From the NCBI GenBank assembly GCA_002104905.1, contig MCFE01000727.1, forward strand, positions 1-41,797: a DNA stretch of 41,797 nt. The letters run 5' to 3'. How positions within the stretch are numbered: position 1 is the first letter of the stretch; every line of letters starts with the position of its first letter. The translations under genes and the position numbers were made by a program. This stretch comes from Basidiobolus meristosporus CBS 931.73 (lineage: Eukaryota > Basidiobolomycota > Basidiobolomycetes > Basidiobolales > Basidiobolaceae). Positions 29,810 to 39,320 of this stretch are shown here, piece after piece. Under the pieces are notes generated by a model. It was not told the origin of the DNA, did no database searches, and was given only the letters and a program-made list of their open reading frames with translations.

Positions 29810-30668
29810 TCAAAACGTTGACCAAGACCAGTCACGGGGGACGGAGGGTATTGGCTGAATGAATGGGTCGGTCGCTATTTCCAACCATGTCAGAATGCAT
29901 ACAATATGGTCATGGTAGAAACCACTTACGCCTGGTGAGGTTGTTGATATCTATTCGGCTGGTATTGGCAGATGATGCAGCGTGGGTTGGAGATTCTAAT
30001 AGCAAATATGACAGGCTTATCAACATCCATCGACTGTGTCGAGGTATCATCAGTATTTACCGCTTTGTGCTTCTATCGCTTCTTGCTGGAGTGAAGGCCG
30101 CTTGAGATTTACGCTAGCCTCGTAACAGTGATCGCATGCTCGACAGAGGGTACCACTTGGATTAAATTCTGCATTCTGGTCGAGACGAATAAATTTTGAA
30201 GAGCATTTCGCGCAAAAGATGTTGCCACATCTGAATATATAGTAGTGAAGTGAGCAATAAGCCATTGAAAGCAGCCAAAATAAAGGAATTACCTTCGACA
30301 GTGGTGTCTGCGTTCAAAAAAGCTGAATTGCATTTTGCAAGAGGTACAAAAAATCACATCGTCATCCGACTAAATCAAGTTGCAAAGTCAGCATCAGAAA
30401 ATCAAAGCCTTTGGGTGCACATAATGATTACCTTCCAATGTCCTCGAGTAGGCGGGCCAGTAGCTGTTAATTTTGCTGCTTGAGCGGAAGTGTACGCAGC
30501 TTTTTTTATTTGCCTTTGAAAAGAAGGATTCATTGCGGTGCGAATCTGCGGAGGGAGAGAAGATGGAGGTGGTAGGGCTTGAGACACGCTCGAAGGTGGA
30601 GTGGAAGGTGCTGAGCCCATTGTGGGATTAGTAGGACGTTTCTTTCTAGTCAGAGCGTACACATCCAT
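29810..30668 (-). CDS. Small FYVE-domain protein
   Basis: Five exons give 204 aa: 30668-30432, 30369-30293, 30230-30061, 29995-29930 and 29874-29810. The FYVE zinc finger (about 78-141) has the eight ligands C87, C90, C103, C106, C111, C114, C134 and C137, the WKSDDDV start and the basic RRHHCRRCG motif that binds phosphatidylinositol 3-phosphate. It should therefore act on endosomal or vacuolar membranes. The N-terminal 75 residues are basic and Pro/Ser-rich; the tail after 150 is low complexity and ends PIPSVPRDWSWSTF. Two acceptors exist for the last exon; only the one at 29875 (ATAG) gives this ending, which I recall from fungal FYVE proteins. There are no further domains (no VHS, RING or kinase), so this is a minimal FYVE adaptor. 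Confidence 0.85.
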
Positions 30669-30943
30669 AATCTTTAAAATAAAAAGTCAAACACAAACAG
30701 ACTAGGGTGGAAGGGACTTGGGATTTTGGTTGGATTCTAAATTACAATTATCCCCAAGGGTGCGAAAATAATTGACTGTACGCGCAGAAACCTAGGATGA
30801 ATACCCGATTGCAAACAATAGGCAATCAGGGTTCAGAAAATTCTATTGTGCTACGTTGACAAACTCCATTTTGTGCATTCTTTTTCGGGGCAAATCAACC
30901 TTTCATTGGATACCAGACGAGTTCTCACCGAACACCGCTGAAT

Positions 30944-30957
30944 CCCCCCCCCCCCCC
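30944..30957. repeat. Poly-C tract (14 C)
   Basis: An uninterrupted run of 14 cytosines upstream of the FYVE gene; such runs are prone to sequencing length error. Confidence 0.9.
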
Positions 30958-31336
30958 GCAAAAAGGAATTTCTAACCACACGCTCCAAACTCACCAATAT
31001 AGTTTCCAAAAACTCAGCAACAGAGAAATGAAGATTTATGGATAGCTACATCGATCACCAAGCAACAATGTAGAATGGCACTGCTCTTGCTCTGCCACGG
31101 AGCCATATCGTTATATTTTCTGTGGACGGAACTCTCCACAGGTGACTCATCCACCATCCCAGTCTCCAGCATGCTCTCAGCGGCCAGTGGATTGAGGCGA
31201 GATATGGCGATTGGGCACACTTCTACTGCGGGGTCTCAGCATTTAGACCTTTCCAAGCACATCTTTCCACATCTGGTTTCGTTGAGGCAATAGGCACTAT
31301 GAAAGTAAACGAGCAAGAGCTGCCAATGGTATTGCC

Positions 31337-31359
31337 ATCAGCATCAGCATCAGCATCAG
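31337..31359. repeat. Short CATCAG hexamer repeat
   Basis: About four tandem copies of CATCAG. On the minus strand it would encode Asp-Ala repeats, but the surrounding ORF is not convincing. Confidence 0.8.
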
Positions 31360-32467
31360 GGCCGCTCCAATGTGGTCGCTGATACACATCCAATCGTGCA
31401 GATCCTGGGGGACAGTGAGGCCAGTTAGGATGATTTAGCCCTAATTGCACCGACTCGAAAGCAGTCATTAACACTCAATGCCAGCATGAAATATCAATTT
31501 CTACCGGCCAGGACCAATGGTTTTTTCAAGCACATCGTATTAGTTGATCATCAAATATGCCCCCAAGCGCCCATCATCTGTATAAAACCAATTGTGAGAA
31601 GGCTATTGGATCGTTGCATCGTCGGAATAGCAAATGAACGTGAATAACTGCATTTCCTCGGAAGATATGCAGTTACACTCGTCTCGAAGGCGTTTCATTG
31701 CTAGTCATCCTTAGCAATGCTTCCGTCCTCGGCTAAAGATCCAGGTTATGCATACCTGCAATTCCCCAACCTGCTTGCGAATTCTATTGCAATCTTATTT
31801 ATACGCGCGTTACCATGCGGCCTTTCGAACTCTCACCTGAAGGATGGAAAGCCCGAAGCTAGAGACATGAATGAGCTATGCACTCCTTCTGTGGCACCTA
31901 TGCACAACAACCAAAAGAATGTGTACAATGGATACCGGTATCATTGAACTGTTGGTTATTGATTGGCTTGATACACCATCCCTTCTAATTCGTGGCTCAA
32001 TGAACATCAAATATTCTTTGGTTCTGCTCAGATCTAGGTGTTTGTGTGGTCACGCCATCATCCGTTTCCACCCAGCCACTCACATGAAATTGCACTTCCT
32101 CCTACAGCAGGATTTCCATCACTTGGCTTTCTGTTTCCTGCCCACCTTTCGCAATATTAAATGATTTCCCACGTGGTTCCTTCTGGTTAGAAAGCATGCC
32201 GCCTTTTGATTGATTAGAGTAATGCGTAAAATATAAATATATCACATCAAGTTGATTAAGTCACCTCTTGTTAATCGACTTATTTTTAGCATATATGCTG
32301 GTAGCACACATGTGTTCATTAATAAGCAGTGAGGGGACACTTCCCCAGGAATCCCACTTGCCCGGCAAGTTTCCTCATACTATTGCTGCGAGCACACATA
32401 TGCATTTGTGAACGCACACCTTTAAAACTAACCACCAGCACTCTCAATCACGACTCTCAACACTCAT

Positions 32468-33526
32468 ATGTCAGTAAAAATTTCCCCCAAGCTTGGGGAA
32501 TTTAGTAGTACTGTTGTTCCTTTAGGAGAGATTGCAGAGTTTCTGAATCTGAAACTCGCCAAAATCCCTGTAAATAGACCTTACACCTGGTCCATTTCTT
32601 GCTCCACCTTAGATAACATCATAAGTTTCCATGAACCGGGGGCTACTGGGCCAGAAGAGATTGGCCTGAAGCATACCAATACCATTGGAAACGAGGCGGA
32701 TTACCGATTATTGAATGGCTGTTGGATGTCGGTTGTTCAGCTGCGCCTCTTACTCGGGTGTTCGATCATTTCTAACTCACACCATTTGCTGTTAGGTTTG
32801 CCGACGCCTCGCTCATAACAGGCCAAAATCTACGTATGGAAGAGGACTGCATGTGTGTACCGAGGTATGGGCTGTCCCACAAAGCTGGAGGTGACTTTGT
32901 TATTCACACCCAATATCTTCAACTATCTCAAGAATCCCGGAGTATTTAGAATATAGAATGACCGTATTAGGGAAATCGGAATTACCGTATCAAATAATAC
33001 TCTCCTACTCGGGAGACTTGCCCAAAGAGCACTTGATCTTCCAAAGAGAAGATATCCGAAAGATCATTTTCACCAGTAAGCCCGGATTCTTTAGATTGAG
33101 CGAATTAACCCTGCTATGGAAAAACGTCGTGGTCATCGAAGCGCCGGAAATTAGTATTGGCAGCTTGGATTTAAATTGGGTATTCGATCACCTGCGAAAC
33201 AATTGGAACATCCAGGTAATGACTGGCAGCTGGTCACGCACTAGCAGCTCTTAATAAATGGTTGCCTCCTCTAGCATTTAGATATCAGCGCAGGTGGCCA
33301 GGTTATCTCCCAGCTGATAGTCCACAAGTTGCTGGATGAGATCAGAGTGAATTTTGCCGGGCATATTGCCAGCCTGAATAACACTATTGGGGTCCCACGT
33401 CCCAGATTGTTTCCCATCGAGTATCCTATGAACATGTCCAACAACCCGCACGTGAAATATCTAGGGGTTCGAATGATTGGGGAACAGTATCTCTTTTTGC
33501 GAGGCTCTATCAACTATAGACATTAG
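32468..33526 (+). CDS. RibD C-terminal/DHFR-like reductase domain protein
   Basis: Four exons (32468-32757, 32796-32864, 32933-33215, 33275-33526) give 297 aa with all frames kept; the first intron is only 38 nt and has a clear TCTAAC branch site. The fold signature is that of RibD_C/dihydrofolate-reductase-like enzymes. It has NRPYTWSISCSTLDN (RPxxxxxxAxSLDG-like), NEADYRLLN, ADASLITGQNLR, and near the C-terminus SAGGQVISQLIVHKLLDEIR (GGxxxxxxxxxxxLxDE) then VRMIGEQYLFLR. RibD_C enzymes reduce the ribosyl side chain of a riboflavin precursor with NADPH. This protein differs from yeast Rib7, so it may be a paralogue with another substrate. Several signature residues are altered (Asn for the usual Gly in SLDG). 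Family-level call only. Confidence 0.65.
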
Positions 33527-33720
33527 CACGATTTCGCTTGCGAATAATTCATATATGTTATCATTTCCGCTTTATTTTTGTTACATTTTGGAAGAGAAAC
33601 ACCTCTCTTGTGGGGCTACACATAATCTTCTGTAATGACAGTACATTCCCATCGTATGTATTCGATTGGCGACAGAGTGGTAATGGTGTGGTAATAAAAA
33701 CCGTCTGTGGAGTGCCCTGT

Positions 33721-34725
33721 TCACACACACCTATTTGCTTGGATGATACTCTGGCGTAGAGCCAATTCAAATCCATCCAAGAATGTGCCGACTTCATTGG
33801 TGAGCTTCGGCACACCGGGCTCCCAAGGGCCACCAGCTCTCTGCTTTGACTTCAGAAGGCTCTTGAACACCAGAAGATCAGCCAGGACGTTCGAGTACTG
33901 GCCGGGAGACCAAAATCCTTCAAACAGCTGGAACATTTTGTATCTTACGCGTAGTGACAGCCAAACTGGATCCACATTGGAGAGGATGTCCATCACTTTG
34001 TTCATTATAGCCTTGGCTAGAGGGTGGTGAGCAGCACAACCCAATGCAAATATCATGGTAAATATACAGTTCTCCACCACGTCTGGAAACTCCATGTAGG
34101 TCGCGAAAAGGTTGGTCAGGAAAGCAAAGAAGAATTCGGTGTGAGAGAGAAGGAATCCAGGAAATGCTGCCACAGTCTGGCAAAGCCACTCAAAGCGTTG
34201 CTTCCGATTTTCAATGCGGGTGAGTTCTGCCTGGCTGTTCGAGTGCTCCTTCTCCGAAACGATGTAACCGACCTGGTTGGGCTTAGATTCCGGTATAGTC
34301 GTAACCCTACTCTGCTCCATAGATACTAAGCGCATAAATCCAACACAGAATTGTTGTTGAACGCATTCTGGCAAAGTGTAATGTGCTCGGGCAGATAAGG
34401 AGATAAGAAGGCGCTGTACAAAGGAAACCACCTCACTTGGTGCGCCCTGGGGGAAAGCTTGTTGAAGCGAAAGGAACCAGGAATTTAGGTCTTCAGCCTT
34501 TAGAGAATCAATCCATGATTCCCAGGCAACGAGGGAGAGTATACTTAAACCAGGGGTAATTTGCAGTTGCTCTATCAGCGGGTGACTATAAGTTAGCACT
34601 AGGGAAGAAACATTACGCCAGTATTTGCAGACGAGTGAAGTAGAACATAAGTCGCCAATGGACAGATAAGGAAATATGTGGTAAGCCGTAAGCTCTATCG
34701 GCAGGCTTTCAATGATAGAGGACAT
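33721..34725 (-). CDS. F-box protein
   Basis: A single exon of 334 codons from ATG 34725; the frame stays open upstream, but an F-box right after this ATG sets the start. Residues about 7-45 read as an F-box (LPIELTAYHIFPYLSIGDL, then TSLVCKYWRNV), which binds Skp1 in SCF ubiquitin ligases. The remaining 290 residues are helical in appearance (for example ENRKQRFEWLCQTVAAFPGF and FAFLTNLFATYMEFPDVVEN), with no recognisable LRR, WD40 or Kelch repeats, so the substrate-binding part is unknown. Its 3' end is 194 bp from the stop of the convergent RibD-like gene. Confidence 0.72.
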   Translation of the reverse strand: MSSIIESLPIELTAYHIFPYLSIGDLCSTSLVCKYWRNVSSLVLTYSHPLIEQLQITPGLSILSLVAWESWIDSLKAEDLNSWFLSLQQAFPQGAPSEVVSFVQRLLISLSARAHYTLPECVQQQFCVGFMRLVSMEQSRVTTIPESKPNQVGYIVSEKEHSNSQAELTRIENRKQRFEWLCQTVAAFPGFLLSHTEFFFAFLTNLFATYMEFPDVVENCIFTMIFALGCAAHHPLAKAIMNKVMDILSNVDPVWLSLRVRYKMFQLFEGFWSPGQYSNVLADLLVFKSLLKSKQRAGGPWEPGVPKLTNEVGTFLDGFELALRQSIIQANRCV

Positions 34726-36380
34726 CGCTACCCCTAAGAACAAATCGAGCTCAAGAAATGATAATTCAATCAACGAAATTTGGTAAACAGATTCCACCAA
34801 ATTGTCAGCTTTTTATTATCCGCGGAAGCCCCCAGAAACCCCGTGTACGTTGGACAAAGAAACAGCATTGAATCCGAATGGTTTGCAAATGATTCCGAAA
34901 ATCTCTAGATAACCACCTAGAATATCCATCCCGGTGGCACCAGGTTGGCTTACATCCGGACATAGATAAGAGTAACAGTGGACAAGAACCCGTCTCAGGG
35001 CTACCTGCGATATCTGGATATCTGTTCTCATAGGATCCTTGTTGAAGTGATGGATATTCTACCGCGATGATATGATCTCAGATGGATAGTATGCTGTGTC
35101 ACGCGTATGAGAGCTAGTAACCAGGCTTAGATCCGATGATAATCTTCAGTACCAGGGTATCCGCCTAACAGTTTCCCACAACCCACTAGCCTGGTGCCCA
35201 CCACCTGCGCACAGCGTACTGATTGGACAGCTTTATAAACATTGGATGGTTATCCGAGACAGATGATTTCTTAGGTGACCCGAATCTGCATCAGTCTCCT
35301 CGTCAGCGAATAGGACGTCTCGCTGGGCGACCGCCTCAGATTGAGGGTTGGAGACTTTCAACATATCTGCGGTTCCAAAGAATGCTCACCTGACCCAGGA
35401 TAAATAGGAGAGTGTACAGTCACAATGCCATCGAATGACGATAACATCAGTCAAGTATGACAACAACCGGATTGTGGAGCTAGCTCATTCCCAGTTTCAG
35501 GTTAAGGAAAGGCAGCTAGCGCATACGATGGGCACTCTGCGTGGTCGAGTGTCGAATAGGATGAAGGCGAGTGCTGGGGCGATGCCGGCCACCACATCAT
35601 CGCCACCATGATCTTGATAGCTGGCCATTGATACCTTGGTCATCTCATCAGAGGATGGCAGCCGCTGCAGGGCCCATCCATCCCCGGTCCCGAAACATAA
35701 TTTCGACCATGGAATCCCGCGCTTTATCAAGTCAGTGATGAGAATATTCCCACCATCAAGGCTGCCCATTGCCTCAAGTTTTCCCAGCATAGGATCAGGT
35801 TTGCTTGTGAAAAGTATGTTTGCCTTTCTCAAGTCGGAAGTTGGCCGCTATGAAACCTATGCCATCAACTCATTCACTCTAAGTCATTGGCGCCTGGATT
35901 CCTATCTGTATTTTCAAACTCCCTCACAAATCTCACCGTTCTCGAGTGGTAATCATGTGCTAGACTGAATGGGCTATTGTGGTAACTTTCGCATGTCCGC
36001 TTCAACAAACAAAATACGGATCCTAGAGAGGCAATGCACTACCTATGACGCGTTGATGCTACGTAAGATCTCCTCCTGCTTATAGCATCCCTCACAAGTC
36101 CAAGGTATAGAGCCACTTCATTTACTCGTGTGAATCCCATTATTCCCTCCTGAGCACCAAGTACCCGTGCCATGTGATCCTAAGATAATATCCGACATTA
36201 GTAATAGCCAGTCATCGCTAATTATTATGCTGTGTAAAAGAATAGGTGGAGGATCAGTAGGCTTTTCACATTTGTCAGGGAGGGTTCCCACGATCCTCTG
36301 ATGCATGCATTTCCAACCAAGAATGGACGGCCGCTATAACTAGTCCTGGGCAATCGGTAACTTGTTTGTATTTTGGCATT
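34726..36380. other. 1.65-kb region with weak minus-strand ORFs
   Basis: No gene is firmly supported. A minus-strand ORF 35031-34816 (71 codons from ATG) and a minus-strand open frame 35832-35497 (no ATG; GSLDGGNILITDLI and GIPWSKLCFGTGDG segments) have protein-like composition and could be exons of one or two genes, but I found no splice chain or family. The plus-strand frame 35636-35968 overlaps the latter and is probably its shadow. Confidence 0.35.
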
Positions 36381-38241
36381 ATGAAAAGCCCCTCTGTTAC
36401 TCGCGTAAAGCAAATCTCCAACCATATTATCAACGTAACTATTTGAATCTACCACTGCTTCGAATTCCTCTTTCATCTCTAACCTAGCTTTGTTCTCTAA
36501 ACCCCGCTCTCTCTCCAAGTCTGGGAATGCCATGAACGTCTCCACACAAGATGTTAGTATCCCATGGTAGACATAAGTTATCTGAATTCTTGGTTGGTGC
36601 TAACCCTTTTTCTGTATTAGAGTGAAGTTCTGTATGAAAAACTGGATGGCGGCCGTATTTTTCTACTTAATCGACCCAAAGTGCTAAACTCTTTAAACCT
36701 TCCAATCATACGCCACATATATTCTCAGCTTCAGGTATTTGTTATTTCCTCCTCCTTCATATCTACCTATTTAATAAGGGTTTGCCTCGGACAGGTTTGG
36801 GACCGCTCGGAAGAGTGTAAAATCATTATCATCAAGTCCAGTAGTCCTAAAGCATATTGTGCCGGTGGAGATGTCGTTGGTACGAGTCAACTTATACGGC
36901 CTCTTTATAGCACGCTAACATGAAACAATAATAGCGGTTGTTAATGGAGTTAAAACTGGTGATTCCAATTCTATCACTTTCTTCGAAGAGGAATACCGGC
37001 TTAATCACGCACTTGCGACCTTAAAAACACCCCTTGTAGCATTCATCAACGGGATAACAAGTAAGTGCATCTCCTTTATCGAGTTAAAGAAAGCTCTGCT
37101 GATAAGCTGGTTTTAGTGGGGGGAGGAGTTGGGCTGTCTGTTCATTCACCCTTCAGAGTCGCCACGGAAAGTACTATGTTTGCCATGCCTGAAACAAGAA
37201 TCGGCTTTCTGCCAGATGTCGGAGGTTCTTTCTTCCTCCCAAGACTGGACGGAGAAACCGGCACTTATCTTGCTTTAACCGGAGAGAGATTAAAGGGCGA
37301 GGATACTCTGTAAGAATCAGTGAACAACAACCACCAAACTCGGTGTGCTAAACACGGTCTTTGTAGCTATGCTGGCATTGCCACTCATTTTGTTCCGGCC
37401 GCGCGGTTAGAAGCTTTGGAAAAACGCCTGTGTCAACTAAACTCATCCGATTTGGAAGAAATCAACAAAACCATAGAGGGCTTTGTAGCCGAGTCTACTG
37501 GACACAAATATTCACTTGCTAAATACCGCGATACCATTGATAGGTACGTCAAAGTTGAGAAAGATTGGTGCAACGAGGGTTGCCACTAAGCAACATGAAT
37601 TTCGTAGGTGCTTTAAGTATAATACCATGGAAGAGATATTCGAAGCGCTGGAAAACGACGACTCTGAGTTTGCAAAGAAAACTCTGAAAACACTGGGCGA
37701 GATGTCACCCACTAGTCTCAAGGTTACATTGCAAGCTCTTCGTTCAGGTAGAAACATGGACATTGCCGCATGCCTTCGAATGGAGTATCGATTGGTTCAG
37801 TCCTTCCTGGTTTGTATACAATGGAATTGACCCTTGACGGTAATAGTTTTTCATTCTGCGTTGCATCCTTTTTAGAAAGAGCATGACTTCGCTGAAGGGG
37901 TGACCAAAGCATTAATAACCAAAACCCGAGATCCCAAATGGAGCCCTTCTACTATTTATGAAGTTGATGATCGACACATCCAAGAGAACTACTTTTTGGC
38001 CAACCATCCACACTCGCTGGTGCTTTCTAATCCCGCGTCTTTCCTGGAGTATCCATATCGGCATTTGGCCCTTCCCAGTGAGACGGAGTTAAAAGAGTTC
38101 CTAATCGCACGGCAGCCCTTCACTGCAGATCCAAAGGCTATAGTAGAAGAGTATTTATCCGGTCGTCCTGACAAACGCGGTATATTGGAGAAAATGCTGG
38201 GGTTAATTGAAACGAATAAGAAATCATCTGTTCAAGAATGA
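36381..38241 (+). CDS. 3-hydroxyisobutyryl-CoA hydrolase (HIBCH)
   Basis: Nine exons in my model: 36381-36434, 36520-36552, 36621-36734, 36795-36879, 36935-37060, 37117-37309, 37367-37543, 37608-37809 and 37876-38241 (449 aa). It hydrolyses 3-hydroxyisobutyryl-CoA in mitochondrial valine breakdown. Crotonase-fold motifs: [31 protein letters not shown] (oxyanion hole), FINGITMGGGVGLS, and [20 protein letters not shown]. The last holds the Glu and Asp positions that set hydrolase from hydratase activity. The C-terminal part ([17 protein letters not shown]) is specific to HIBCH. Exons 4-9 are certain. Exons 1-2 are tentative: they supply a basic N-terminus ([14 protein letters not shown]) that could target mitochondria, and exon 2 uses a GTTAGT donor. 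The true start could also be ATG 36532. Confidence 0.9.
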
Positions 38242-38792
38242 AGGCCCCGCATTTTCCTCTATTGGCATTAATCGCCATGCTGATGGATTGCTCCTATTGT
38301 GAATAAATGCATTGCTCCTTGAAAGCCCTTTTACAGCCATCCATTGATTGATCTGAGACATATCTAGCAATGCTCAACAGTCCATACACCACAAACCCAT
38401 TTGTACCAGATTTGGTAAGCGATTGTCCGCAAGAAAACCGGCAAAATCCGGTGTTGTTTGCCACAGTAGTGGTGATGATCATATTTCCTTGGTTCAAGCT
38501 GCATTCGTCTGAAATTCATCGAATTACTTAACGTAAAGCCGTAGGATCTCTTCGGTTCATCTCCGTTTAGGAGCCCCATTTGAGTGCTTTGTTCTCAGAC
38601 TGCAGTTTACACCGAGTACAGCGTGATATAGGCACCGAAATTATTTAGGGGCCTTTATTGTGGTGTGTTTCGGCCTAAGACCGGTTATGAGGAGCATGTA
38701 GTGACCCGCAATTTAAATCACTACACACATCTTGAACTTCTCTCAATTGGTATCCATAAGGAATTGGGGCTTTGTCAAGCTCGGTTTCGTCG
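38242..38792. other. 3' flank of HIBCH gene, no gene
   Basis: Short ORFs only (minus 38497-38294, minus 38579-38364), overlapping in different frames, with no recognisable motif. Confidence 0.35.
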
Positions 38793-39320
38793 ATTAGATA
38801 TACACAATGTGGTTGCAGATATACCAGTGACCCAAAATGCCAACAAGCTGGCCAACTACTGCCAATAACCCCTCATTTACAAATGATCCCACAAAAAGGA
38901 TTGCCAATAAATCATTAGTATTCTCATGATTAGGAAATTAAGCTTCAAATGGCCCCTAATACATGACACATCATCTGCTCTAGCACCAATGTTCCTACTA
39001 CCCATCAAGCCCAGCAGGGCTGGAAAACTACATTACCTTGGACTACCAATATCCAGCATCAGTTTTCTGTACATGACCAACACCAGGCACCCTACGGTAT
39101 CATCCCAACCTCCCTTTGAGCTAGTTGTTCCAAATTGGAACCCATATTTTCCAGCCCATATTCTCAGCAAATCTCTAATCACCATCAAACCAAATATATA
39201 CCTCAGGACTTGTCAATGCATGAAGGGCTACTTGGTCTAGTGTGGGGCCTCAGGGTTATGGAAAAGATAGGATTCCAACCTTGACCAATTCCTCTTCATT
39301 GGGGGGCATCATCACTTTAA
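38793..39320. repeat. CpG-poor island, probable old transposon remnant
   Basis: Only one CG dinucleotide (39095) occurs in these 528 bp, in contrast with flanks that have ordinary CpG density. A 105-codon plus-strand frame (38926-39240) and broken minus-strand text (VYIWFDGD, GWKIWVPIW) are present, but neither is recognised. The composition matches the decayed transposon block at 1-7.5 kb, so I read it as an independent repeat fragment. I saw no direct sequence match to that block. Confidence 0.45.

Larger units (their letters stand above)
30669..32467. other. 1.8-kb intergenic region with short ORFs only
   Basis: No gene is supported. ORFs at 31075-31293 (plus, starting with a hydrophobic segment MALLLLCHGAIS) and 31468-31223 (minus) overlap in opposite directions and lack recognised motifs. 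The stretch contains a C homopolymer and a short hexamer repeat. A TATA-like run near 32235 (AATATAAATATATC) lies over 200 bp from the next gene. Confidence 0.35.

Noticed and set aside
36225-36533. Minus-strand 102-codon ORF with protein-like composition ([17 protein letters not shown])
   Set aside because: It overlaps the 5' exons and introns of the hydrolase gene on the opposite strand and has no recognised motif.
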